DNA of 64,000 nucleotides from JBHJGO01 sp050331715 (GTDB taxonomy: Bacteria; Cyanobacteriota; Cyanobacteriia; Cyanobacteriales; Microcoleaceae): assembly GCA_050331715.1 (NCBI GenBank), contig JBHJGO010000051.1, positions 38,318 to 102,317 of the forward strand. The letters run 5' to 3'. The notes under the pieces were generated by a model. It searched no databases. It had not been told where the DNA came from and worked only from the letters and a program-made list of their open reading frames with translations. The number at the start of each line of letters is the position of its first letter. The stretch's first letter is position 1. Shown one piece after another: positions 42,684-50,608 of the stretch. The translations under genes and the position numbers were made by a program.

Positions 42684-43505
42684 ATGAATCACCCCCTTTC
42701 CTCAACAATTAAACCCGCAGTTTACATCGTTGGTGCAGGTTCTGGCGATCCAGAACTTTTAACAGTGAAAGCTTATCGACTGATCACTCAGGCAGATGTG
42801 ATAGTCTATGCAGATTCCCTAGTACCGGAGCAAATTCTGAGGGACATACGCCCGGATGCTGAACGCGTGCAGACCTCGAACAAAACTTTGGAGGAAATTG
42901 TGCCGCTGATGCTTGATCGGGTGCGCCGGGGACAAAGCGTGGTGCGCCTGCATTCAGGTGATCCCTGTCTCTACAGTGCGATCCATGAACAGATGCAACG
43001 ACTGGCCACTACAGGCGTCGAAATTGAGGTTGTGCCAGGAATCAGTGCCTTCCAAGCAGCAGCCGCTAGCTTAAAACTGGAGCTGACAGTGCCTGAGCTG
43101 GTGCAAACGATCATCCTCACCCGCGTGAGTGGGCGGGCCACAGCAGTTCCATCAAAGGAGGAATTATCTGGTCTGGCAGCGCATCAGGCTAGTCTATGTC
43201 TCTATCTGGCCGCTCGCCATGTGGAAAATTGTCAAGCTCAACTCCTGGAACATTATCCATCAGATACACCTGTGGCCATTTGCTATCGTCTGGGCTGGCC
43301 CGATGAGAAAATTGTGTTGGTTTCCTTGAGAGAGATGGCTGCAACCAGTCGGGCAGAGAAACTGGAGAGAACCACGTTGTACTTGATTTCTCCCGCATTA
43401 GCTTCGGTGGTGCAGCAGCCAGAGGTTCGGTCTGGTCTCTATAACCCTGAACATTCCCATCTATTTCGGCGTCGGTCGCTTGAAAAGAAAACTCAGCAGC
43501 CCTAG
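42684..43505 (+). CDS. cobM: precorrin-4 C(11)-methyltransferase
   Basis: A 273-residue SAM-dependent tetrapyrrole methylase of the aerobic-type or cyanobacterial cobalamin pathway. The family opening VYIVGAGSGDPELLTVKAYR is at residues 13-32, RLHSGDPCLYSAIHEQM near residue 92 forms the SAM/substrate loop, and VVPGISAFQAAAASL follows. In the anaerobic pathway the equivalent enzyme is CbiF, and sequence alone does not separate the two with certainty. It is a stand-alone gene here, downstream of the two sRNA-like repeats, without other cobalamin genes nearby. Confidence 0.9.
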   Translation: MNHPLSSTIKPAVYIVGAGSGDPELLTVKAYRLITQADVIVYADSLVPEQILRDIRPDAERVQTSNKTLEEIVPLMLDRVRRGQSVVRLHSGDPCLYSAIHEQMQRLATTGVEIEVVPGISAFQAAAASLKLELTVPELVQTIILTRVSGRATAVPSKEELSGLAAHQASLCLYLAARHVENCQAQLLEHYPSDTPVAICYRLGWPDEKIVLVSLREMAATSRAEKLERTTLYLISPALASVVQQPEVRSGLYNPEHSHLFRRRSLEKKTQQP

Positions 43506-43524
43506 CATAAATCGCTGCAACCGA

Positions 43525-43567
43525 ACTTCCTAAATCTGTACCTCACCCAGCCTGGAAAGGCTATACT
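43525..43567 (+). repeat. dispersed 43-bp sequence, copy 2
   Basis: About 80% identical to 17775-17817, sharing the exact block CCTGGAAAGGCTATA. It lies 53 bp upstream of the sulfotransferase-like gene. Confidence 0.55.
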
Positions 43568-43619
43568 TGGGTCAAGCCACTTGCTGGTAGGGAGAGTTAA
43601 GGGTTGAAGGGCGTATCGG

Positions 43620-44342
43620 ATGTATTTAAAAGGCTTGAAATCATTTCGGCAAGATTTTGGATTTTTGCCAGCCGTCGACAATCTCAATGATTATACTTTT
43701 AGACAAAAATTAATTTTTAATACTGATTGCCTTTTCCGTTATCTGAGACGACCTAATTTGTTGGGGCGCGATCCAATGTTTATCTTTGGCATTGGACTGA
43801 GCAAGACGGGCACATCTAGTCTATCGGCGGGCCTGGAATACTTGGGCTATCCGTGTTCGCATTGGGGCTATCCTCAATCTGCCCTGCGCTACGAAGCGGG
43901 AAAGTTACAAGTCAATCTGAGTAAGCTGCTCGTGGAATTTCATGCCTACACTGATACTCCCGTTGCTCGGATTTTTAAGTTATTAGACAGTGCCTTCCCG
44001 AATTCAAAGTTTGTCTTGACTGTCAGGGAAGAAAACGCCTGGTTTGAATCCTATAGCCGCTGGATTGGGCCAGAAGGTAAATCCCATTTGACCCCAGGAT
44101 TTTCTGAGTATCTGCATCGTGATTTATACGGTAGTTCCTCTCCTGATCGAGAGTTAAATATTGCAGCCTTTAAAAGCTTCAACCAATCTGTAATTGAACA
44201 TTTTCGCGATCGCCCCTCAGATCTACTCGTGATGAATATTGTTGAAGGGGAGGGTTGGGAGAAACTTTGTAGTTTTCTAGGCAAGCCTGTGCCAGATTTG
44301 CCATTCCCCCGGGAAAACGTATCCAAATCCAAGCGCAGTTGA
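43620..44342 (+). CDS. sulfotransferase-like protein
   Basis: A 240-residue protein. The phosphosulfate-loop motif FGIGLSKTGTSSLSAGLEYL lies at about residues 55-74, matching the P-loop-like K-T/S-G-T-S-S-L signature of PAPS sulfotransferases and of the related cyanobacterial family annotated sulfotransferase. KFVLTVREENAWFESYSRW near residue 126 looks like the 3' phosphate-binding block. ATG 43620 gives 52 extra residues, and ATG 43776 would start right before the motif, so the true start is uncertain. The last base is 10 bp ahead of a glycosyltransferase-like gene, which implies a small operon modifying a surface glycan. Confidence 0.72.
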   Translation: MYLKGLKSFRQDFGFLPAVDNLNDYTFRQKLIFNTDCLFRYLRRPNLLGRDPMFIFGIGLSKTGTSSLSAGLEYLGYPCSHWGYPQSALRYEAGKLQVNLSKLLVEFHAYTDTPVARIFKLLDSAFPNSKFVLTVREENAWFESYSRWIGPEGKSHLTPGFSEYLHRDLYGSSSPDRELNIAAFKSFNQSVIEHFRDRPSDLLVMNIVEGEGWEKLCSFLGKPVPDLPFPRENVSKSKRS

Positions 44343-44352
44343 GGTATTGAAC

Positions 44353-45213
44353 ATGGATAAGAAGTTTTGCTTTGGGACTCTGGCCGCTGGAAAACGTTAC
44401 CGACTTCATGCCCGCCAACTTGCTCAGGATATTAAGGCTTTTGTTCCCGATACAACCTTTATTGTCCTGACTGATCAACCGAGTGATTTTGCGGATTTTT
44501 CCCATGTCTTGGCGGTTAAGCACCGTTTAACCAGTGTTCAGGGCTATCACGATAAGCGCCATGTTATTGCTACAGCTTTTTCTTCGTTTGACACCTGTCT
44601 ATTCCTGGATTCAGATGTCAGAATTTTAGGGCCAGTTGAGAATCAGATGGAATTTCCACCAGGCTTAACCGGGCGATTCGGATGTTCTATCTTGAAGCAC
44701 AACAAACTAGAGAGCAAAGAAAGACCGGCATTACCTTTGATTCATAATGTTGCCGATAGCCTGGATCTGTCCTTAGAGGATGTTGTATGGATGCATGAAT
44801 TTATGTTTGCAGTATCTAAGCAGGATGGTGTGGAAAAAGAATTCCTCCGCCTTTGGCATCTAATCGCTTTATATTTCCAAATTAATGGAATTTATAATGG
44901 TGAAGGCAATGTAATGGGGCTTGCTGCTGCTGCGTCAGGGTTCAATGCTGGATTCAGGCGGGTTGACCCATTTCCCTTCTTCAAAGATTGCATTGAGCAG
45001 GAAATGATCAAGAACCAGCAACCCAATCTTCAGGACAAAACAGAGTTTTTTCAAGCTCATAAGGATGTTGAGTTTCCTTCTGTCCGTATTGCAGATAAAA
45101 TCTTGAAAAGACTGAATAAGAAGTCGGGTTTTCTCTATCGACTAGCCAAGGTAAAAATAACTGCAATTGCAAATCCAGAATTTCGCCGCTTTCGCACAAT
45201 GTTGAAGACCTAG
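44353..45213 (+). CDS. glycosyltransferase-like (GT-A fold) protein
   Basis: A protein of about 286 residues starting at ATG 44353 (a TTG two codons upstream is less likely). FCFGTLAAGKRYRLHARQLA opens it, and CLFLDSDVRILGPVE near residue 80 holds a DxD motif like those of GT-A enzymes acting on nucleotide sugars. GIYNGEGNVMGLAAAASGF near residue 180 resembles the later acceptor loop. It follows the sulfotransferase-like gene by 10 bp. The family cannot be fixed further; GT8-like or related uncharacterised cyanobacterial transferases are candidates. Confidence 0.65.
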   Translation: MDKKFCFGTLAAGKRYRLHARQLAQDIKAFVPDTTFIVLTDQPSDFADFSHVLAVKHRLTSVQGYHDKRHVIATAFSSFDTCLFLDSDVRILGPVENQMEFPPGLTGRFGCSILKHNKLESKERPALPLIHNVADSLDLSLEDVVWMHEFMFAVSKQDGVEKEFLRLWHLIALYFQINGIYNGEGNVMGLAAAASGFNAGFRRVDPFPFFKDCIEQEMIKNQQPNLQDKTEFFQAHKDVEFPSVRIADKILKRLNKKSGFLYRLAKVKITAIANPEFRRFRTMLKT

Positions 45214-45252
45214 CTTGTAGGCAGGCAAATTGCTTCATGTTCAGGAATCTTA

Positions 45253-46107
45253 ATGCACAACTTTAGCGGGCAACATGTCATCATTACCGGGGGATCTAGC
45301 GGTATTGGTAAGGCCATTGCAATTCTGCTGGCACAGGCCGGCGCGAATATTACACTAATTGCCCGTAATCCTGAGAAACTGAAGCAGGCTCAGGCTGAAG
45401 TTGCAACCGTTCAGAATCAATCTAATCAAAATCAATCTGACAAAAAAATCCTCACTGCCGTTGCCGATGTCTCCCATCGAGTTGAGGCAGAACAAGCAAT
45501 TCAGTCCGCAATTCAACACCTGGGGGTTCCCGATATTCTGGTCACCTCGGCAGGGATTGCCCATCCCGGTTACTTCCAAGAACTACCGATTGAAGTCTTT
45601 GAACAAACCATGGCGGTGAACTATTTCGGTTCCCTCTACTGTATTCGGGCGGTTCTACCCGGAATGCAACAGCAGGGTCGAGGACGCTTGGTGTTAATTT
45701 CCTCTGGTGCGGGAATCGTCGGCATTTATGGCTACACTCCCTACTGCCCCAGCAAATTTGCTCTGCGAGGTTTGGCAGAATCTTTGCGAGCCGAAGTTAA
45801 GCCCTTTGGAATTCAAGTCACAATCGTCTATCCCCCCGACACTGCAACCCCTCAGTTAGACGCTGAAAATCGAACCAAACCGATAGAAACGAAGCAAATC
45901 ACAGACACAACCCGCATCTGGCAGCCAGAGGAAATTGCCCAGGAAATTCTCTCCGGAATTCAGCGCGATAAATTTGCCATTGCGCCTGGTTTGGAGCTAA
46001 CTCTACTCAACCGTTTTCACAGCGTTTTAGCGCCAATCCTACACTGGTACTTTGACCGGATCGTTCACAACGTTCGACAGCGTAAAGTTCAGAGCCGTCA
46101 GGATTAA
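45253..46107 (+). CDS. short-chain dehydrogenase, 3-ketodihydrosphingosine-reductase-like
   Basis: A 284-residue SDR. The cofactor site ITGGSSGIGKAIAILLAQAG lies at residues 11-30, with IARNPEKL after it pointing to NADPH. VTSAGIAHPGYF, VLISSGAGIVGIYGYTPYCP with the catalytic Ser and Tyr, and SKFALRGLAESL with the catalytic Lys follow. The C-terminal hydrophobic segment LLNRFHSVLAPILHWYFDRI could attach to a membrane, as in eukaryotic KDSR. It may reduce a lipid ketone. It overlaps the convergent FeS gene by 69 bp. Confidence 0.85.
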   Translation: MHNFSGQHVIITGGSSGIGKAIAILLAQAGANITLIARNPEKLKQAQAEVATVQNQSNQNQSDKKILTAVADVSHRVEAEQAIQSAIQHLGVPDILVTSAGIAHPGYFQELPIEVFEQTMAVNYFGSLYCIRAVLPGMQQQGRGRLVLISSGAGIVGIYGYTPYCPSKFALRGLAESLRAEVKPFGIQVTIVYPPDTATPQLDAENRTKPIETKQITDTTRIWQPEEIAQEILSGIQRDKFAIAPGLELTLLNRFHSVLAPILHWYFDRIVHNVRQRKVQSRQD

Positions 46108-47415
46108 ATCTTCAACTCCCGTTACAGGCAGGATGGTCGTGTCCAACTGCTTGGCGACCTCACTAACGGTCATGTCATCTAGAAATAGTTCCTCACCATA
46201 TTTCAACATTAAAGATGGCAACAATACAGCATCCCCCAGATCTTGACTCGCCAGCCCCCGCAGCAGATCCTCACCCGTGAGCAATCCAGTGACGGTAATG
46301 TCCTGACCCCAATATTCGCTATTTAAGGCGATCATCCGAACCGTTAACCCTGGAATCTGGTTCAGGCGCTCCGCCACAGGTTCAAAGGCAACTTCTACCG
46401 CATTCCCGACAACCCAGGTAAATCGAGCGGGAACTGAGCGGGACTGATCAGCAAACTCCTGAAACGTGGTTTCAAATTCCTGTAAAAACTGACGAATCGA
46501 ACCCACACCGTTACCAATCTGAGGATAGTCTTCATAATGGGCGGTGGGAGGTAAGGCTCTGCGCGCAATCAAGAACCATTCATCGGCGAGCCAGATACAA
46601 TTTTTTCCCGTTTGCTGAAGTAACTCTGCTCGCAGGGCTTGAACCTGATCGATCACTTGATTTGCCTTCTCAGATGTAACCGGAACCAGTTCATCCTCTT
46701 GAGGTCGAAATCGGGTTAATCCCACGGGAACTACGGCGACCGAAGCCACCGCCGGAATCTCTCCCTGATGCAAGGCGGCTAAATCTATCAGGGTGTGAGT
46801 CAAATGTTCCCCATCGTTAATGCCGGGACAAACCACAACCTGTGCATGAACCTGAAGGCGTTCCGCCTGAAACCAGCGGAGATACTCTAGAATTTTGGCT
46901 GCACGGGGGTTTTTCAAAAGCCGCGTCCGCACCTCTGGTTCTGTTGCATGAACCGAAACGTATAACGGTGATAACCGCATCCGCGCGATCCGATCCCATT
47001 CCGATTGCGTCAAATTCGTCAGGGTTAAGTAGGAACCGTAGAGAAAACTCAACCGATAGTCGTCATCTTTCAGATACAGGGTATCCCGCTTCCCTGGAGG
47101 TTGCTGGTCGATGAAGCAAAAGGGACAGCGATTATTGCACTGAATTAATCCATCAAACAGGGCCGTTTCAAATTCTAGCCCCAGGTCATCGTCATACTCT
47201 TTTTCAATTTCAAGCTGGTGAATCTGACCGGCCGCATCCACAATCTCCAGTTCCAGCACTTCATCGGCGCAGAGGAACTGGTAATCAATCAGATCACGGG
47301 GACGCTGTTGGTTAATGGAAACAATGGCATCTCCTGGTTCACAGCCAATTTCCGACCCAATGGAGTCAGGCAGCACCCTGGAGATTTGAGCGGGTTGTAT
47401 GGAAGCGGTACTCAT
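46039..47415 (-). CDS. TIGR03279-type cyanobacterial FeS protein (PDZ plus DUF512)
   Basis: A protein of about 458 residues. The ATG at 47415 is used rather than the further upstream frame start. A PDZ-like segment (ISRVLPDSIGSEIGCEPGDA) starts it. CNNRCPFCFIDQQPPGKRDT near residue 93 has a radical-SAM-type C-x3-C-x2-C cluster motif. DUF512 (FeS protein) sequence follows to the end (ILPVTGVEDLILTALNFTL). The family is found in nearly all cyanobacteria and its reaction is unknown. It is convergent with the SDR, and the last 69 bp of the two genes overlap. Confidence 0.9.
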   Translation of the reverse strand: MSTASIQPAQISRVLPDSIGSEIGCEPGDAIVSINQQRPRDLIDYQFLCADEVLELEIVDAAGQIHQLEIEKEYDDDLGLEFETALFDGLIQCNNRCPFCFIDQQPPGKRDTLYLKDDDYRLSFLYGSYLTLTNLTQSEWDRIARMRLSPLYVSVHATEPEVRTRLLKNPRAAKILEYLRWFQAERLQVHAQVVVCPGINDGEHLTHTLIDLAALHQGEIPAVASVAVVPVGLTRFRPQEDELVPVTSEKANQVIDQVQALRAELLQQTGKNCIWLADEWFLIARRALPPTAHYEDYPQIGNGVGSIRQFLQEFETTFQEFADQSRSVPARFTWVVGNAVEVAFEPVAERLNQIPGLTVRMIALNSEYWGQDITVTGLLTGEDLLRGLASQDLGDAVLLPSLMLKYGEELFLDDMTVSEVAKQLDTTILPVTGVEDLILTALNFTLSNVVNDPVKVPV

Positions 47416-47462
47416 CTTAGAATTCTCATATTCTCTACCTTTCCCTGGGAAAGGCAAGGAAA

Positions 47463-48332
47463 TCAACTATTTTCCAAAGCCCCACCAGCAATAGCCGTTA
47501 AAATCGCTACCCCAAACGCCAATCGATACCAGACAAAAATCCAGGTATTCCGTGTTTTCAGATATTGAATTAACCAGGCGATCGCCAGATAGGAAAATAC
47601 CGCAGACGAGATTAACCCTGCAACCAGCGGTAGACCTCCAATTGTACCGAATCCATCCGAAATCAGGGTTTGCAGCTCGACCAATCCCGCAATCGTAATC
47701 GCCGGAATCCCCAACAGAAAGGAAAACCGCGCGGCTGTCGCCCGTTGCAACCCCATAAACAAACCTGCCGTTAAAGTTGAACCGGAGCGGGAAACGCCAG
47801 GAATAAGAGCCAAAGCTTGAGCGCATCCCATCAAAATTCCATCCTGCCGGGTCAGTTGCTCATAGTCTCGCTGGCGAGTTCCAACTTTTTCTGCAATGCC
47901 CAGTAATAGGGCCATCACGATAGAGGCGATCGCAATTGATGCGGTACTTCTGAGAATAGAGTTGTCATAATCAGGGACAAAAACCTTGATCAATACGCCA
48001 AAGAACACAATCGGCAAGGTTCCTAGGGCTATTCCCAGGGCAATGCGGAAGTTTTGATCCTGGTAATCCGACTTCTGAATGGCTCGAATCGCTCCACCCA
48101 AAACTGTGGTCAGATCCTCCCAGAAGTACCAGATGACGGCGGCAATACTGCCCAGTTGGATTACTGCTGTTGCCGCCACACCTGGATCGCCCCAACCCAG
48201 GGCCACCGGAACAATTTTTAAATGGGCGGTACTACTAATGGGTAGGAACTCGGTGAGTCCCTGGACTAAACCTAGAATGATTGCCTGAAAAACGTCGATA
48301 TCTGCCGTTTCCGTTAACGTTGATGTGTCCAC
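47463..48332 (-). CDS. uppP: undecaprenyl-diphosphatase
   Basis: A 289-residue polytopic membrane phosphatase (BacA type) that recycles undecaprenyl pyrophosphate for peptidoglycan and surface glycan synthesis. ILGLVQGLTEFLPISSTAHL at about residues 14-34 carries the catalytic Glu-rich motif, and PGVSRSGSTLTAGLFMGLQR near 175 holds the phosphate-binding Arg motif. The start is GTG 48332, since no ATG precedes the first motif. It lies 47 bp upstream of the FeS gene on the same strand. Confidence 0.93.
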   Translation of the reverse strand: MDTSTLTETADIDVFQAIILGLVQGLTEFLPISSTAHLKIVPVALGWGDPGVAATAVIQLGSIAAVIWYFWEDLTTVLGGAIRAIQKSDYQDQNFRIALGIALGTLPIVFFGVLIKVFVPDYDNSILRSTASIAIASIVMALLLGIAEKVGTRQRDYEQLTRQDGILMGCAQALALIPGVSRSGSTLTAGLFMGLQRATAARFSFLLGIPAITIAGLVELQTLISDGFGTIGGLPLVAGLISSAVFSYLAIAWLIQYLKTRNTWIFVWYRLAFGVAILTAIAGGALENS

Positions 48333-48505
48333 AGAGCTTGATTGGACTCCTTAAATTAAGCTTAAGCGCCAATTTTGTATGGCTTTCACCAATATAGCCT
48401 AGGGTTCCAGTGGGGTATGCTACGATCAATATGCCCCTGGGGGGGATAAGGATATGGTAATATTTCTTAAAGAAGGTAAACTTAAGTAAACAACCTGAGA
48501 AAGCT

Positions 48506-49249
48506 TTGATTAACTCCGCCCACTCGCCATCAACTCTACCGACCGTCCCAACTCACCGGCCACAGAGGTTGTCCTTTTCAACCTCATCGCGACAACTGAG
48601 CGCTCCAGGGTTGAGTCAGCGTTGGGTTGCATTTTTTGCGGCGGTGTTCTTAACTTCAGTCCCAGTGTTCTTCCAGGCTCCACTGGTGCGTTTATGGCCA
48701 GAATTTAGCTTAATCTTCACGGCCAACTGGCTGATCATCAGTATCCTGCTCATGAGAAATGCCAAAACCCATTTCTGGGGTGACATGTTACTGGGCTTTA
48801 CCTGGAGCTGGTTGGCTGGGTCAATTTATTGGGGCTGGCTCCGATGGGAACCCCTCTGGCATCTTCCTGTCGAAGCAATTGGTGTCCCTTTTGTCTGTTT
48901 CTGCTTGTATCGAGGCTGGAATCGAGTGGGTGGGCTGTTTTATCTAGGCTCTCTGTTTGGCACAGTTGTCACAGATTGCTACTTCTACGCTACAGATTTG
49001 ATTCCAAGCTGGCGTCAACTGATGCAGGTTGATCCGGCTCTGGCACTACCCATCTTCCAATCAGCGATTCAGCACATCAGTAATCCTTGGGGCGTGCTTT
49101 GGGCCATCGAATTTGTGGCCATCTTGATGGGGGTTGGGCTTGCCGCTTTGCAGTCTAAGCAGTCCTGTTGGTGGGCCTTTAGCGGCGCGGTATTGAGTAC
49201 GATATTGGTAGATTCTCTATTTCTGGTTGCAGCAGCCTTTGCCGGCTGA
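48506..49249 (+). CDS. DUF3120 membrane protein
   Basis: A 247-residue cyanobacteria-specific protein. The frame starts at TTG 48506 and the first 40 residues are Ser/Thr/Pro-rich and hydrophilic. About six helices follow, with HFWGDMLLGFTWSWLAGSIY, FVCFCLYRGWNRVGGLFYLG and GTVVTDCYFYATDLIPSWRQ as typical DUF3120 blocks. The function of the family is unknown, but the distribution in photosynthetic lineages suggests a thylakoid or plasma-membrane role. A later start near the first helix is possible. It is divergent from uppP. Confidence 0.8.
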   Translation: MINSAHSPSTLPTVPTHRPQRLSFSTSSRQLSAPGLSQRWVAFFAAVFLTSVPVFFQAPLVRLWPEFSLIFTANWLIISILLMRNAKTHFWGDMLLGFTWSWLAGSIYWGWLRWEPLWHLPVEAIGVPFVCFCLYRGWNRVGGLFYLGSLFGTVVTDCYFYATDLIPSWRQLMQVDPALALPIFQSAIQHISNPWGVLWAIEFVAILMGVGLAALQSKQSCWWAFSGAVLSTILVDSLFLVAAAFAG

Positions 49250-49537
49250 CCCAACCGAATAATTAGCTTTAAAGCTACTGATCAACAAACCCTTCAGAAA
49301 TTCGGGGTATGTCTTAGGTCAGTATTGCTACTGTCCCTTAGCTAGTCAAGCAAATTTTGGAAGTGTGATAGGTTTCGTGTAGGTGCAGGTGGTACGTGAA
49401 CTGGTAACGCTGCAAGTCGTAGTTAAGAATTAGCCTCGCCAGTTGAGAGTTTGGCCCTGGAGATTGTGTAGCGTTAGGTATTCCACGTGTAGCTATCGGC
49501 TTGTCCCAAACCTTGGAGATAAATCTAAAACTGTCTA

Positions 49538-50557
49538 GTGACCTTTCTTCTACCCCCCGTTGTGAAGATACAACATACCCCCTACTTACTCTTATCGAGT
49601 GACAGTAGCAAGTTGAGCTTGCCGTTGTCCGGCAAGAACTACTGGAAACTTGGCCGGGTAGAGGAGAATGACTTTGTTTTAAAGGATCGCTGGGTTTCTC
49701 GTAGCCATGCCATGTTACAGCGCATGGACAATGGAGAGTTCTTTCTCATTGATCTAGGGAGTCGTAACGGCTCCTTCGTCAACGGTCGGCGCGTCACGAT
49801 CCCCATCCGGCTTAGGAATGGCGATGAATTGGTTTTAGGCCAAACTGAGTTTAGATTCTATTCCCCTCAGTTTGCAGGGGATGTCGAAGATTTTGATGAT
49901 TTCGAAGAAGAGGATCACGAATCTGACTTTACCGCAACTCTGACGGTGCGGCGACTAATTTCTGTTCTAGTGATGGATATTCGGGACTTCACCGTACTCA
50001 CCCGTAAGCTAGATGAGCGTGTACTTTCAGAAGTCATGGGAAAGTGGTTTCGTCATACCGGAGAGATTATTCGGAAGTATGGCAGTTGGGTCGACAAATA
50101 TATTGGGGATGCCATCATGGCCGTTTGGTTCCATGGGATGCAAGGAGTCAGCTCCTCAGAAATGCTTCGTATCTGTCAGGCTCTACACGAACTGCATCAA
50201 GTCACAGCTCAACTCAGTGAAGCTTATCCTTTGCCTTTTCCGCTACGGGTTGGAGCAGGTCTGAATACGGGCTACGCCATGGTCGGCAATACGGGCAGCG
50301 AAGGCACCTCAGATTACACTGCTATTGGCGATACAGTCAATGCTGCATTCCGGCTAGAATCCTCAACCAAAAAAATTGGCACGGATATTGCTCTGGGAGA
50401 GGCAACTTACAAATACCTGCAACAATTGCAACCTGGAAATACCTTCAAGCGACATCAGATAGAACTGAAAGGCTATGACGTCCCAACCGTAACTTACATA
50501 GGAACCTTTCGAGATTTGGATACCTTTCTGAAGCTGCGATCGCACCGGCTGAACTAG
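49538..50557 (+). CDS. FHA-domain class III adenylate/guanylate cyclase
   Basis: A 339-residue soluble protein. An FHA domain (about residues 18-108) reads NYWKLGRVEENDFVLKD and WVSRSHAMLQRMDNGEFFLI, with RNGSFVNGR, and would bind a phospho-Thr partner. A short acidic linker follows. The class III cyclase homology domain covers about residues 140-330: VLVMDIRDFTVLTRKL with the metal Asp, YGSWVDKYIGDAIMAVWF with the second Asp, and AGLNTGYAMVGNTGSEGTSD. The start is GTG 49538. It makes cAMP or possibly cGMP, with phosphorylation-dependent input likely. The product could act on the SbtB type of cAMP-binding protein, which is only a thought. Confidence 0.9.
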   Translation: MTFLLPPVVKIQHTPYLLLSSDSSKLSLPLSGKNYWKLGRVEENDFVLKDRWVSRSHAMLQRMDNGEFFLIDLGSRNGSFVNGRRVTIPIRLRNGDELVLGQTEFRFYSPQFAGDVEDFDDFEEEDHESDFTATLTVRRLISVLVMDIRDFTVLTRKLDERVLSEVMGKWFRHTGEIIRKYGSWVDKYIGDAIMAVWFHGMQGVSSSEMLRICQALHELHQVTAQLSEAYPLPFPLRVGAGLNTGYAMVGNTGSEGTSDYTAIGDTVNAAFRLESSTKKIGTDIALGEATYKYLQQLQPGNTFKRHQIELKGYDVPTVTYIGTFRDLDTFLKLRSHRLN

Positions 50558-50608
50558 TCAGGCTTTAATAGGTTTTTAGGTTTTGACGGATTTTAAAGGG
50601 TTCAAAAT

